A stretch of 64,000 bases of DNA from Paenibacillus protaetiae (GCF_004135365.1 NZ_CP035492.1:4164823-4228822); one strand, 5' to 3'; shown: positions 1-8,521, numbered from the stretch's first letter. Numbers and translations are program-made. Notes: a model not told the origin generated them from the letters alone.

Positions 1-1215
1 CCGTTTGTATTGGATATGACGGGAGAAGCGCTTGCCGAGCTGGAAGGCGTCAGCCTGGCAGAAGGATTGGGAACGGCGCAGGCAGGCGACGACCAGTCGA
101 TTACGGCGATCGGCGACCAGCTGCTTGATGCTGTAAGCGGATTTGCGATCGACAATCTGCCTAATCCCAAAAACTTAAGCGTCAACTCCGTGAATGAATC
201 GATTAACGGTGTGAATACATCGCTTTATCATGTACATACCGAGCTGGCCGGCCAAGAAATTTGGGATTGGGTAAAAGCGTATGTAGACGCGCTCGCCGCC
301 GATAAAGCAGGCTTGAACAAGCTGGTTAACGGCATATTCGAGGCATTGGCAAGCGATCCGGAAGTGCTGGCTGCTTTAGGGCTGCCTGACCCGTCCGGCG
401 CAACGCAGTTGGATGCTCCAACGCAAGAGGATATCGTTAAATCATTCAGCGGCAGCATTTCGGATTTGCTGACGAATCTGCAGGCTGAACTGGCTCAATT
501 CGAGTCGGAGCAGGCCGAATCGCTTGGCCAGCTGCTTGGTCCGGAAACGTATGTAAAAGCCGACGTATATGTGGACCGGAAGTTTGATGTACGCAAAGAG
601 AACATTGAATTATCCGTCAAGCCGACAGGCGACGTGAAGGATTCGTTGTTCCCGCTTGACGGCTTGGTACTGACAGTAGGCTCGGAGCGCTGGAATGTGA
701 ACGGCGCTGTGCAAGCGGATGAGCCAGCTGCGCCGGATGATGCGGTAACGCTGGACGAAACGGATCTGGATCAAGGCTACAAGCTGTTGAAGCAGTTTGA
801 CGAAAACTCGATTGCCTATGATATACTGAAAAATAAGCTTCACATCGGCCGCCAAGAGGTGGATTTATACGCCGACGACTATTTGCCGCCGATTATTACG
901 CCAAAAGGCGTAACGATTATCCCTTTACGCGATACGGCAGAGCAGCTTGGCGCTGAAGTGAAATACGACAGCAAAACGCAGAAAATTATCGTAGTTGACG
1001 AAGCAACCGGCACGACAATAGCGCTGACGAGCGGAAGCGACACGGTTACCGTCAATGGCAAAAACGTCAAATGGCAGTTCCCGGTCACATCTGTAAACGG
1101 AACAACCTACGTGCCTGCCCGGAGCTTTGTATCTGCACTGGGCGCTGGCCTCCATTGGGAATCTTTCTACGAGGACGGTTCGAACGACATTCTCGTCATC
1201 AGCCGCGAGCTGTAA
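1..1215 (+). CDS. stalk-domain (copper amine oxidase N-terminal-like) protein, 5' end outside the window
   Basis: The reading frame is open from the first base, so the true start lies upstream; the first in-window TTG/ATG codons (10 and 16) are internal. The last ~115 residues match the copper amine oxidase N-terminal-like stalk domain of Gram-positive envelope proteins, with the typical strings PLRDTAEQLGA, VTVNGK and TYVPARSFVSALGA. Despite the family name this domain is not an enzyme; it is usually a cell-surface module. The rest is acidic, alanine-rich and has no motif I recognise. No signal peptide can be judged because the N-terminus is missing. The stop is 33 bases before the next gene, so the two may be co-transcribed. 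The domain call is firm, the function unknown. Confidence 0.8.
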   Translation, partial: PFVLDMTGEALAELEGVSLAEGLGTAQAGDDQSITAIGDQLLDAVSGFAIDNLPNPKNLSVNSVNESINGVNTSLYHVHTELAGQEIWDWVKAYVDALAADKAGLNKLVNGIFEALASDPEVLAALGLPDPSGATQLDAPTQEDIVKSFSGSISDLLTNLQAELAQFESEQAESLGQLLGPETYVKADVYVDRKFDVRKENIELSVKPTGDVKDSLFPLDGLVLTVGSERWNVNGAVQADEPAAPDDAVTLDETDLDQGYKLLKQFDENSIAYDILKNKLHIGRQEVDLYADDYLPPIITPKGVTIIPLRDTAEQLGAEVKYDSKTQKIIVVDEATGTTIALTSGSDTVTVNGKNVKWQFPVTSVNGTTYVPARSFVSALGAGLHWESFYEDGSNDILVISREL

Positions 1216-1248
1216 GCACCTGAGTCAACATGAGGAGGAGCATGCCTA

Positions 1249-1599
1249 ATGAAACAACTAAAGACTGAAGCGGAATATCGCGAGGCGATCGCTTCTAACG
1301 ATTTGTCGGTTATCGTATTCAAAACGACCTGGTGTCCGGATTGCCATTTCATTGATCCGTTTATGCCGGATGTCGAACAAAAATACGCAGCAACCGCAAC
1401 GTTCTATCACATTGACCGCGATGAGCTGCCCGATCTTTGCTCGGAGCTTAATATCCTTGGCATTCCAAGCTTCGTGGCGTTCCGGAACGGTCAGGAGCTT
1501 GTTCGTTTCGTCAATAAGCTGCGCAAGTCGCGGGAAGAAATCGAGCAATTTATCGACCGTGCTGCAGCGGTTGCAGGCGCGCTTCCAAGCGAGCAATAA
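1249..1599 (+). CDS. thioredoxin-family protein
   Basis: A 116-residue thioredoxin fold protein. The redox motif WCPDC lies at about residues 28-32, and the cis-proline loop GIPSF at about residues 75-79. It resembles the small cytosolic YtpP/thioredoxin-like proteins of Bacilli rather than classical TrxA, whose motif is WCGPC. No signal peptide or membrane segment is visible, so a cytoplasmic thiol-disulfide role is likely. An AGGAGG-type ribosome binding site (about 1231-1236) precedes the ATG, and a strong terminator follows the stop directly. The partner protein cannot be told from the sequence. Confidence 0.88.
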   Translation: MKQLKTEAEYREAIASNDLSVIVFKTTWCPDCHFIDPFMPDVEQKYAATATFYHIDRDELPDLCSELNILGIPSFVAFRNGQELVRFVNKLRKSREEIEQFIDRAAAVAGALPSEQ

Positions 1600-1601
1600 C
1601 G

Positions 1602-1635
1602 AAAAAGCCCGTGCGCCTTGGCGCACGGGCTTTTT
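1602..1635 (+). terminator. Rho-independent terminator after the thioredoxin-like gene
   Basis: Perfect stem AGCCCGTGCGC / GCGCACGGGCT flanked by an A-run on the left and a T-run on the right, with a CTTG loop. It ends the transcript and, being symmetrical, could act in both directions. Confidence 0.92.
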
Positions 1636-1734
1636 GTCACGTTTCCGCCATGCGCGCGACACATTTTGAACATGGCTTTTGATCATATTAATAGCTATAA
1701 TGAATGTGATTAAAAGAGAAAAAGGTGATATGTC

Positions 1735-2679
1735 ATGGTTACAGGCCGTTTCCGCAGTTTATCTCTTATTTCATGCATCGGAATGCTGCTTGTACTGCTG
1801 GCGGGCGCGCTTGTCACAAATACGGGAGCCGGGATGGGATGCGGCAGGCATTGGCCGCTTTGCAACGGGAAGTTTGTACCAGCCCTTTCGCTGGCATCGC
1901 TCATTGAATATTCCCACCGTTTTATTACGGGGCTGGAAGGCATTGTTGTCGTAGCTGTTTTTATATGGACCATTATTTATTTCCGGAAAGATAAAAGCAA
2001 GTTTCTGGAGCCGCTATATTATGCCGGCGCAGCTTTGCTGTTCACCATTATCCAGGCGCTTATGGGCGCAGCAGCTGTAATGTGGTCGCAGGTGCCAGCC
2101 GTAATGGCTTTGCATTTTGGCATTTCTTTGCTGGCGGTTGCTGCAACGATGCTTCATGTCGCATGGACCCGCAGGGAAAAGCACGGGGAACTGGACAAGC
2201 CGCAAATACTGCCGCGATCGATTTTTCCGCGCATGCTGCTGTTAACGATCTATTGTTATGTCGTTGTTTATTTGGGAGCGTTTATCCGTCATACCGAATC
2301 CACCGGCGGATGCCTGGACTGGCCGTTATGCAATGGCAAAGTCATTCCCGATATGATCGTATCCACGGGGCTTAGCGCCTCCGGAGCTGTATTTATTCAC
2401 CGGGTGGCGGGGCTCATTTTAGGCCTGTGTATTTTGGGCATGTTTTTACATATCCGCAAAGTAACCAGAGGCCGGAGCACGGTGCTTACGCGTTCATCCG
2501 CTTGGTCGCTGGTGCTGCTCATTGCCCAAATTTTAAGCGGAGCTTGGCTGACGCTTACGATTTTGGATGACGACTGGTTCATATTTACCAGTTTGTTCCA
2601 CAACTTGATTGTTACGGGCCTGTTTGGCCTGTTGGTCGATATTTTGATCCGTTCATGGAGATTTAGAGAGAGGCGGTAG
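1735..2679 (+). CDS. ctaA: heme A synthase (COX15/CtaA)
   Basis: A 314-residue multi-pass membrane protein that oxidises the C8 methyl of heme O to give heme A for aa3-type oxidases. The two halves each carry the family cysteine pair: CGRHWPLC near residue 40 and CLDWPLC near residue 190. Histidines in EYSHRF and FIHRVAG are the expected heme ligands. About eight hydrophobic helices are visible. An AAAGGTGAT site precedes the ATG. It is followed after only six bases by the UbiD-family gene, so the two are probably one transcript; both serve the respiratory chain. ctaB/ctaO is not in the window. Confidence 0.95.
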   Translation: MVTGRFRSLSLISCIGMLLVLLAGALVTNTGAGMGCGRHWPLCNGKFVPALSLASLIEYSHRFITGLEGIVVVAVFIWTIIYFRKDKSKFLEPLYYAGAALLFTIIQALMGAAAVMWSQVPAVMALHFGISLLAVAATMLHVAWTRREKHGELDKPQILPRSIFPRMLLLTIYCYVVVYLGAFIRHTESTGGCLDWPLCNGKVIPDMIVSTGLSASGAVFIHRVAGLILGLCILGMFLHIRKVTRGRSTVLTRSSAWSLVLLIAQILSGAWLTLTILDDDWFIFTSLFHNLIVTGLFGLLVDILIRSWRFRERR

Positions 2680-2685
2680 TCCGTT

Positions 2686-4452
2686 TTGAGTTTTTCCAAC
2701 TTGCGTGAATTTGTTGACGCCTTGAAAAAAGAAAACGATCTAATTGTGATCGACGCCCCGGTTGATCCTTATTTGGAGCTCGCGGAAATTCATCGCCGCA
2801 TTATTGAAGAAGAAGGACCGGCGCTATTGTTCACAAATGTGAAAGGCAGCACATTCCCGGTTCTTACGAATATGTTCGGAACGAACAAACGGGTAGACCT
2901 TGCGTTTGGGCCGCGGCCGGAAGCGCTTGTGAAGCAGCTGATGGGCGCAATGGACCGCGTTATGCCGCCTAGCGCGAAGGCGATCTGGGGAGAACGAAGC
3001 TTAATATGGGAAATGTTGAAGGTTGGCGTAAAGGAAGTACCGCCAGCCTCTTCGCCGATCTTGCAGGCATCGAAGCGGGAACGGCCGCTTGCCGGCCTTC
3101 CTGCGATTACGAGCTGGCAGGAGGACGGAGGCCCGTTCGTCACGCTGCCGCTTGTCTATACGGAAAGTCCGCTTAACCGGAAGCTGCATAATTTGGGCAT
3201 GTACCGGATGCAAATTTTTGACGATCAGACGACCGGCATGCACTGGCAAATTCATAAAGGCGGCGGTTTCCATTACCATGAAGCTGAAAAGCGGAATGAA
3301 GCGCTGCCGGTCTCGGTATTTCTTGGCGGCCCTCCCGCCCTGATCGCTTCGGCGATTGCCCCGCTGCCGGAGAACCTGCCGGAGCTGATGATGGCTTCGC
3401 TTATTATGGGCGGCAAGGTGCCGCTTGTGAAGGACCCGATTGGCAGCCATCGTATTCCATCGGAAGCCGAATTTGTGATCAGCGGCAAAGTGGAGCCGCA
3501 TATTCGCCGCCCGGAAGGGCCGTTTGGCGACCATTTCGGCTATTATTCGCTTATCCATGATTTCCCTGTCTTTAACGTGTCGCATGTATGGCATCGCAAA
3601 GACGCAATCTATCCGGCGACGATCGTCGGCAAACCGCGCCAGGAAGATTATTACCTTGGCGAGTTTCTGCAGCGGCTGCTGTCGCCGGCTTACCCGATGG
3701 CGATGCCGGGTGTCAAAGACTTATGGGCATACGCCGAATCGGGCGTGCATGCGCTAGCCGCTGCGGTTGTCCGCGAAGCGTATTCGCGGGAAGCGTTGTC
3801 CACGGCGTTCCGTATTCTCGGCGAAGGCCAGCTTCGTCTGACGAAGTTTTTAATGCTGACGAATGAAGCAATTGACTTGTCCCGCTTTGACGTGCTGATG
3901 GAGACGGTGCTCGAGCGGTTTAATCCGCATACGGATCTGTTTGTGTTTGATGAAACATCGCATGATACGCTTGATTATACAAGCGGCAAGCTGAACCACG
4001 GCAGCAAAGCCGTTATGATGGGGATTGGCGCTCCTGTAAGGAGCCTGCCTTCCGAATATACGGAAGGCGTCATCGACGGCATTACGGACGCGAAGCCGTA
4101 CTGCAAAGGCTGTCTGGTTGTATCCGGCGCTGAATACAGCGCTGATCCCGGCTTGGGAGAGCGGCTGCTGCAGCAGCTGGCCGGCAAAGGAACGGAATGG
4201 CCGCTCGTCATATTGGCCGATGACACGTCGATTGTGCAGTCGCAGACGGCTATGCTGTGGACCGTATTTACCCGGTTTAATCCTGCCGACGATATATATG
4301 CCAACGTCGATATCCGCCGCCATCACTTTGGCTACAAGCTTCCGATTGTCATTGACGCGCGCATGAAGCCGGGTTATCCGGACGAGCTGTTCCCGCGCGA
4401 AGACATCGTTAAGCTGGTCGACAGCAGATGGAGTGAATATTTTAAACGCTGA
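2686..4452 (+). CDS. UbiD-family decarboxylase, probable menaquinone (futalosine) pathway
   Basis: A 588-residue UbiD-type decarboxylase, a family that uses prenylated FMN made by a UbiX partner. Family strings include PGYPDELFPRED near the C-terminus and an EGPFGDHFGYYS segment in the middle, where the E(x)nR/E catalytic region lies. The start is TTG at 2686, served by a GAGGCGG site ten bases upstream; no ATG fits better. Because this genome also has MqnE and MqnC, I infer the late decarboxylation of the futalosine menaquinone route (MqnL-like) rather than ubiquinone synthesis, which Bacilli lack. A role on another aromatic acid cannot be excluded. It lies six bases after ctaA. Confidence 0.8.
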   Translation: MSFSNLREFVDALKKENDLIVIDAPVDPYLELAEIHRRIIEEEGPALLFTNVKGSTFPVLTNMFGTNKRVDLAFGPRPEALVKQLMGAMDRVMPPSAKAIWGERSLIWEMLKVGVKEVPPASSPILQASKRERPLAGLPAITSWQEDGGPFVTLPLVYTESPLNRKLHNLGMYRMQIFDDQTTGMHWQIHKGGGFHYHEAEKRNEALPVSVFLGGPPALIASAIAPLPENLPELMMASLIMGGKVPLVKDPIGSHRIPSEAEFVISGKVEPHIRRPEGPFGDHFGYYSLIHDFPVFNVSHVWHRKDAIYPATIVGKPRQEDYYLGEFLQRLLSPAYPMAMPGVKDLWAYAESGVHALAAAVVREAYSREALSTAFRILGEGQLRLTKFLMLTNEAIDLSRFDVLMETVLERFNPHTDLFVFDETSHDTLDYTSGKLNHGSKAVMMGIGAPVRSLPSEYTEGVIDGITDAKPYCKGCLVVSGAEYSADPGLGERLLQQLAGKGTEWPLVILADDTSIVQSQTAMLWTVFTRFNPADDIYANVDIRRHHFGYKLPIVIDARMKPGYPDELFPREDIVKLVDSRWSEYFKR

Positions 4453-4471
4453 TACTCCGGCGATGGAGCAC

Positions 4472-4498
4472 GAATGAATGAATGAATGAATGAATGAA
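4472..4498. repeat. (GAAT)6 microsatellite
   Basis: Six perfect tandem copies of GAAT and a partial seventh, 19 bases after the UbiD-family stop and just before its terminator. Noncoding; copy number may vary by slippage. Confidence 0.95.
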
Positions 4499-4503
4499 AC
4501 AAG

Positions 4504-4554
4504 CCCTCAATGCCGCGCACTTCCGGGAAGCCGCGGTTCATTGAGGGTTGTTTG
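4504..4554 (+). terminator. probable terminator of the ctaA-ubiD transcript
   Basis: Nine-base stem CCCTCAATG / CATTGAGGG with an inner CCGCG/CGCGG stem, followed by TTGTTTG. The T-tract is interrupted, so strength is uncertain. Confidence 0.7.
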
Positions 4555-4661
4555 TATAAAGCGGGACAAAAAAAGAGTAAGAAACAGCATGGGAATAGTA
4601 ACGTTGGGCATAATTTGAAAATGCCGCCCGTTCGCGATGAAGGTGAAAGGAGCTGATACCT

Positions 4662-5396
4662 ATGCTGCGTTTTATGTTTGAAGAGCCAAAAGGGCAGCCG
4701 CAAGGCTTGCTGCTGGAAGCTATACAGCTGATGGAGCAATTTGCGGACTTATCCGGCGAGCGGGTTGATGCGGGCCTTGATAAGGAGCATAAACTGCGCA
4801 AATATGAAATTTGGACGCAGGGGCTTATAGTCTCGCTTGATGAGCTGGAGCAAAGCTGCTATGCGGCCGCCCGCTTTAAGCAGCGTATTCATTCCGCAGC
4901 AGTCAGCGATATGAAGGAGCAGGAGAAGGACGATTATCATCGTTTTTTATATTTCGATAAAAATGGATTGATCCGGTTATTTGCTTTGCTGGATAAGCTG
5001 GGCATTTTATTAAACGAGATGCTGGAGCTGAAAACCGAGCAGATCAAGCCGCATTTTTCGTATTTTACCGTCATTCGTAATTTGCGGGAGCGGCATCTGT
5101 ATCCTGCGCTTTCCGAAAAGCTGGACGAGGTTAAAAACCGGACCCGCGATCCGATCAACCGGCTGCGCAAACGAAGAAATACGGAAATCCATTTTATGAA
5201 TGAAGAAATGGTGGATGATCTGGCTTACAGCCATAAGATGCCAGGAGAGGAAGCGGCGCTTGAAGATATTGAAGCTCAGCTTGCCGATTTGACGCAAGGA
5301 CTGGAGATGGCTGTTGAGTCGCTGGTCTGGGCGTACCGCTTCGCCTGCGACTGGCTGCGCCAGCACAAGCCCTCGCTCGAGAAACGCCGCAACTAA
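4662..5396 (+). CDS. Cthe_2314-like HEPN domain protein
   Basis: A 244-residue soluble, helix-rich protein. Near residue 170 is RNTEIH, an Rx4H motif of the kind that forms the active site of HEPN ribonucleases; it sits in the string RKRRNTEIHF. The overall pattern (helical, YFTVIRNLRERHLYPAL before the motif) suggests the HEPN family first named from Clostridium thermocellum Cthe_2314. HEPN proteins often act as RNases in toxin-antitoxin or defence contexts, but no antitoxin-like partner gene is adjacent here, so a defence role is unproven. It has its own AAAGGAG site and is bounded by terminators, so it is probably a single-gene unit. Confidence 0.65.
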   Translation: MLRFMFEEPKGQPQGLLLEAIQLMEQFADLSGERVDAGLDKEHKLRKYEIWTQGLIVSLDELEQSCYAAARFKQRIHSAAVSDMKEQEKDDYHRFLYFDKNGLIRLFALLDKLGILLNEMLELKTEQIKPHFSYFTVIRNLRERHLYPALSEKLDEVKNRTRDPINRLRKRRNTEIHFMNEEMVDDLAYSHKMPGEEAALEDIEAQLADLTQGLEMAVESLVWAYRFACDWLRQHKPSLEKRRN

Positions 5397-5404
5397 AAAA
5401 AAAA

Positions 5405-5448
5405 TCTTGCCGGGGAGAAGCTGCTGCTCCGCATCCCGGCAAGACTCT
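5405..5448. terminator. bidirectional terminator between convergent genes
   Basis: Stem TCTTGCCGGG / CCCGGCAAGA with a long A-run on the left and CTCTTT on the right. It can serve the HEPN gene on + and the nfu gene on -. Confidence 0.85.
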
Positions 5449-5458
5449 TTGAGCTGTA

Positions 5459-5701
5459 TTAGAATACTTGAACGACTTCCTGAACGCCTTCCACTTCTTC
5501 AAAAAGGGCTCTCTCGATGCCCGCCTTGAGTGTAATGGTCGAGCTCGGGCAGCTGCCGCAAGCACCCATCAGACGAAGCTTAACGATACCGTCCTCCACA
5601 TCAACCAGCTCAACGTCACCGCCGTCGCGCTGCAAGAACGGGCGAAGCTTATCCAATACGTCCAACACTTCATCGTACATGACTTGTGTTTGTTCACTCA
5701 T
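5459..5701 (-). CDS. NifU C-terminal domain (Nfu/YutI) Fe-S scaffold or carrier
   Basis: An 80-residue Nfu-domain protein with the metal-binding motif GACGSCPSS (CxxC) near residue 50. Proteins of this type carry nascent Fe-S clusters to target enzymes. I place the start at the ATG at 5701 (protein MSEQTQ...), because the AAAGGAG site lies nine bases upstream of it; an in-frame ATG at 5710 overlaps that site. It is divergent from the yuzB-like gene, the same neighbourhood as yutI-yuzB-yutJ of B. subtilis. The Fe-S factor at 8639 and the many Fe-S enzymes in this window (MqnE, MqnC, SdhB) are possible clients. Confidence 0.9.
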   Translation of the reverse strand: MSEQTQVMYDEVLDVLDKLRPFLQRDGGDVELVDVEDGIVKLRLMGACGSCPSSTITLKAGIERALFEEVEGVQEVVQVF

Positions 5702-5787
5702 TGCAATCATCTCCTTTCTCCCCTATTATAGTACAAAGCAACTCAATTGAAAATGGATATCAACTTACTAAAGCAAGGTGATTATAA

Positions 5788-6060
5788 ATGATTAAACCGG
5801 TTATTGAATTTTGCGCAAGCAACATGCATCACGGAACCGATCGCGTAATGAAGCAGCTTGAGCAGGATGAGCAATATGAAGTAATTGAATACGGCTGTCT
5901 CGGCAATTGCGGCGAATGCTACATGTATCCTTACGCCATGGTTGACGGGGAGATTGTCCTCGCCGAAGACGCGGATGAATTGTACGGCCTGATCGTAGCT
6001 GCCGTGAAACGGCAGCAGGCCGATCGCGAAATGCTGGACAAGCTGCTTGACGATCTGTAA
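5788..6060 (+). CDS. yuzB: DUF1450 (YuzB-like) protein
   Basis: A 90-residue protein of the YuzB/DUF1450 family. Conserved cysteines are FCASN near the N-terminus and GCLGNCGEC near residue 40, so a metal or Fe-S site is plausible. The function is not known. The gene stands between nfu and a yutJ-like flavoprotein gene, an arrangement shared with B. subtilis, which supports the identity and hints at Fe-S or redox work. An AAGGTGAT site precedes the ATG. It is convergent with the flavoprotein gene, with 20 bases between them. Confidence 0.85.
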   Translation: MIKPVIEFCASNMHHGTDRVMKQLEQDEQYEVIEYGCLGNCGECYMYPYAMVDGEIVLAEDADELYGLIVAAVKRQQADREMLDKLLDDL

Positions 6061-6080
6061 TAAAGCAGAGGTACCCGGGA

Positions 6081-7145
6081 TTAGCCGAAATGGCGTTTCG
6101 ACTTCCAGAGCACACCGCTTTTAATCATACGCGGAATACGGCCCATCATAGGCGTGTTGCCCATTAAACCAAAGCCGGATTTTTTGCCAAGCGAACCGAG
6201 CGTGCCTTTGAGCACAATTTTGCCCAGTTTAGGCGTACGGTTATGCCAAATCGCTTGCAGCACTTCGGCAATTTGCTTGCCTTGTGCGCCGGCCACTTGA
6301 CCGCTTGGAGAAAATGGTACGGATGCGCAGTCGCCTACGATAAATACATCGTTGTAATCCGGCAGCTGATGATATTCGTTTACGACAAGACGGCCTTGTT
6401 TGTCTTTAGGCAAATTCATGTCCTGCACAAGCTTCACAGGCTGAATGCCGGCAGTCCACACGGTAACATCGGTCAAAATGGTTTCAGGGCTGTTCTGGTC
6501 GTACAAAATACCGCCTTCCAGTTTATACAGCGATACATTGCCTCTCATTTCCACTTCGTGCTCGCGGAACCACTCTGCGACAAATTGCTGCAGCTTGCCA
6601 GGGAAAGCGGACATAACGCTTGGTCCGCGGTCGATGATGCGGATGTTCAGGTCCGGTCTGCTTTCGCGCAGCTCAGCAGCTACTTCGACGCCGCTTAGGC
6701 CGCCGCCGATAATGGAAACTTGACCATAGGGTTTCACGTCATTAAGCAATTGATACGTCCGTCTTGCAGAAGAGAACGTCTGGATGCTGGTCGAATATTG
6801 TTCAGCGCCTTCGATCCCGTGGTAACGGTCCGTACAGCCAAGGCCAATAACGAGCCAGTCGTACGAGATCGGATCTTGCCCTTCAAGCTGCACGAGCTTG
6901 TTGTCCATGTCGATGCCGACTACTTCGCCAAAAGCAAGCTGCAGACGCGGGTCTTTCGGGAATTGTACGCGCAGCTCAAGGTCAGACGATGTGCCGGCTG
7001 CCAGCGCGTAATATTCTGTTTTTAAACCTTGGAACGGCATGCGGTCAATCAGCGTCATTGTTACGTCGGATGGAAGTTTGTCAAGGAGATCGCCTACGAT
7101 AGCTTGGCCGCCGTAGCCGCCTCCCAAAATAACTAATTTTTTCAT
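6081..7145 (-). CDS. yutJ: NAD(P)/FAD-dependent oxidoreductase, NDH-2-like (YutJ-type)
   Basis: A 354-residue two-dinucleotide-binding flavoprotein. The N-terminal FAD motif is LGGGYGGQA (about residues 7-15), a second Rossmann motif IIGGGLSGVEVAAEL lies near residue 145, and the second FAD contact is IVGDCASVPF near residue 270. This is the architecture of type II NADH dehydrogenases and their YutJ-like relatives. The C-terminus has no clear membrane anchor helix, so electron transfer to menaquinone is inferred, not shown. The start has a TAGGAGA site six bases upstream. The window holds another NDH-2-like gene at 18484, whose upstream site suggests redox control. Confidence 0.85.
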   Translation of the reverse strand: MKKLVILGGGYGGQAIVGDLLDKLPSDVTMTLIDRMPFQGLKTEYYALAAGTSSDLELRVQFPKDPRLQLAFGEVVGIDMDNKLVQLEGQDPISYDWLVIGLGCTDRYHGIEGAEQYSTSIQTFSSARRTYQLLNDVKPYGQVSIIGGGLSGVEVAAELRESRPDLNIRIIDRGPSVMSAFPGKLQQFVAEWFREHEVEMRGNVSLYKLEGGILYDQNSPETILTDVTVWTAGIQPVKLVQDMNLPKDKQGRLVVNEYHQLPDYNDVFIVGDCASVPFSPSGQVAGAQGKQIAEVLQAIWHNRTPKLGKIVLKGTLGSLGKKSGFGLMGNTPMMGRIPRMIKSGVLWKSKRHFG

Positions 7146-7186
7146 ATGATTTCTCCTACCTCACCTGTTTCTAGATGTTAACATAA

Positions 7187-7216
7187 CGATATCGTCCTTG
7201 AAGGAGGACGATATCG
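7187..7216. repeat. inverted repeat upstream of the yutJ-like gene
   Basis: Perfect 11-base arms CGATATCGTCC / GGACGATATCG around an 8-base loop. It stands between mqnE (end at 7280) and yutJ, both on -, with no T-run on either strand. It may be a leader hairpin or an operator; I cannot decide. Confidence 0.55.
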
Positions 7217-7279
7217 AGTGTTTGTATATAATCCCGCTCAAGAAGCTTTTTTGGTGTAATATGCCCTTGAACGCTTACA

Positions 7280-8383
7280 TTACTCATACACTTTTATTTC
7301 ATTGTAAAAAGTATCCCGTTCGACCGGAATACGTCCAGCGCCTTTCACAAGCCAGATCAGGTCTTCACGCGTAATGCCTTCCGGAGTCAGCGCCCCCGCG
7401 GAATGGCTGATGCGTTCCTTCACAATCGTACCGTGCACGTCCGAAGCGCCCATTGTCAGGGAAACCTGGGTCAGCTGCGTTCCGATGTTGATGAAGTATG
7501 CTTTAATATGTTTAAAATTGTCCAGCATAAGACGGCTGATCGCGATGGTCTTCAAATCTTCATAAGCCGAGTTGCGGCGTCTGATGCCTGCACGGGGATT
7601 AATCGGCTGCATCGACAGCGGAATAAACACAAGGAAACCGTTTGTTTCATCCTGCAATTCGCGGATATGGAGCATGTGACGGATACGATCCTCATGCGAT
7701 TCGATCGAGCCGTACAGCATTGTCGTATGTGTTTTCAGGCCAAGCCCGTGAGCTGTCCGGTGAACGTCCAAATATTGGGAAACATCCGCTTTGGTTACTT
7801 TCATTTTTTTGCGGTAGTAGTCGGATAAAATTTCCGCGCCGCCGCCCGTCAGCGACTCAAGGCCGGCTTTCATCAATTCCTGCAGCACCTCTGCATAGCT
7901 GAGTCCGCTAATACGGGAGAAGAAATCAATCTCTGCTGCCGTATAGGCTTTGATGGTTACTTCCGGGAATCGTTCTTTTAGAGCTTTGATGGAGTCGACA
8001 TAATATTGGAACGGCACATGCGGGTTATGCCCTCCGACGATATGGAATTCGCGGACGCCGGGATGATAATGCTGTTCGACATATTCAATCATCTCAGGGC
8101 CGCTAAGCGTATAAGCGCCTTCCTGGCCTTCATCTTTACGGAAGTTGCAGAATGCGCAATGCGCTTCGCACACGTTCGTAAAATATAAGCTCATGTTTTC
8201 GATGAAATACACTTTTTTGCCGTTTTTGTGCAAGTTGACTTCGTTAGCCATTTTGCCGATGCTGAGCAGATCATCCGATTCGTACAGGAAGACGCCGTCT
8301 TCAAGCGTCAGACGCTCGCCGTTCTGCACCTTTTCCATAATTTCTTTCATGCGGCTGTCCGCAGTAGGAACTATTATATTCAT
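7280..8383 (-). CDS. mqnE: aminofutalosine synthase MqnE (radical SAM)
   Basis: A 367-residue radical SAM enzyme. The 4Fe-4S motif is CEAHCAFC (CxxxCxxC) near residue 75, followed by the SAM-binding beta-strand region and the family strings EFHIVGGHNP and GLESLTGGGAEILSD. MqnE joins SAM with 3-[(1-carboxyvinyl)oxy]benzoate to make aminofutalosine, an early step of menaquinone synthesis by the futalosine route. An AAGGAGGT site lies ten bases before the ATG. Length and motifs fit MqnE; the second radical SAM gene at 57339 fits MqnC, so the pair covers two steps of the same path. A promoter and a leader hairpin lie upstream. Confidence 0.9.
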   Translation of the reverse strand: MNIIVPTADSRMKEIMEKVQNGERLTLEDGVFLYESDDLLSIGKMANEVNLHKNGKKVYFIENMSLYFTNVCEAHCAFCNFRKDEGQEGAYTLSGPEMIEYVEQHYHPGVREFHIVGGHNPHVPFQYYVDSIKALKERFPEVTIKAYTAAEIDFFSRISGLSYAEVLQELMKAGLESLTGGGAEILSDYYRKKMKVTKADVSQYLDVHRTAHGLGLKTHTTMLYGSIESHEDRIRHMLHIRELQDETNGFLVFIPLSMQPINPRAGIRRRNSAYEDLKTIAISRLMLDNFKHIKAYFINIGTQLTQVSLTMGASDVHGTIVKERISHSAGALTPEGITREDLIWLVKGAGRIPVERDTFYNEIKVYE

Positions 8384-8453
8384 GCTGTATGAACCTCCTT
8401 GCCTGTAAAATTGCTGTTGTTGTGCTGATCCGTTCGTTTACGTCAATTCAAAC

Positions 8454-8476
8454 AAAAAAAAGAAGCCGGTCTCCGG
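8454..8476 (-). terminator. terminator-like hairpin in the mqnE leader
   Basis: Read on -, CCGG-AGA-CCGG is followed by a long T-run (A-run at 8454-8461 on +). It lies between the mqnE promoter and the mqnE start and no gene on - ends here, so it could attenuate mqnE. The stem is short and the call is weak. Confidence 0.35.
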
Positions 8477-8492
8477 ATGGCGAATCGTTACT

Positions 8493-8521
8493 ATTATAAA
8501 CCTCGCCTTGAAAAGCGGCAA
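8493..8521 (-). promoter_or_regulatory. predicted sigma-A promoter of mqnE
   Basis: On -, TTGCCG (8516-8521), 17-base spacer, TATAAT (8493-8498). The perfect -10 box and ideal spacing make it a good candidate; transcription would start near 8486. Confidence 0.65.

Noticed and set aside
7187..7216. Terminator of mqnE or yutJ
   Set aside because: The stem is perfect but there is no T-run on either strand, and the stops of both genes are not next to it in the right direction.
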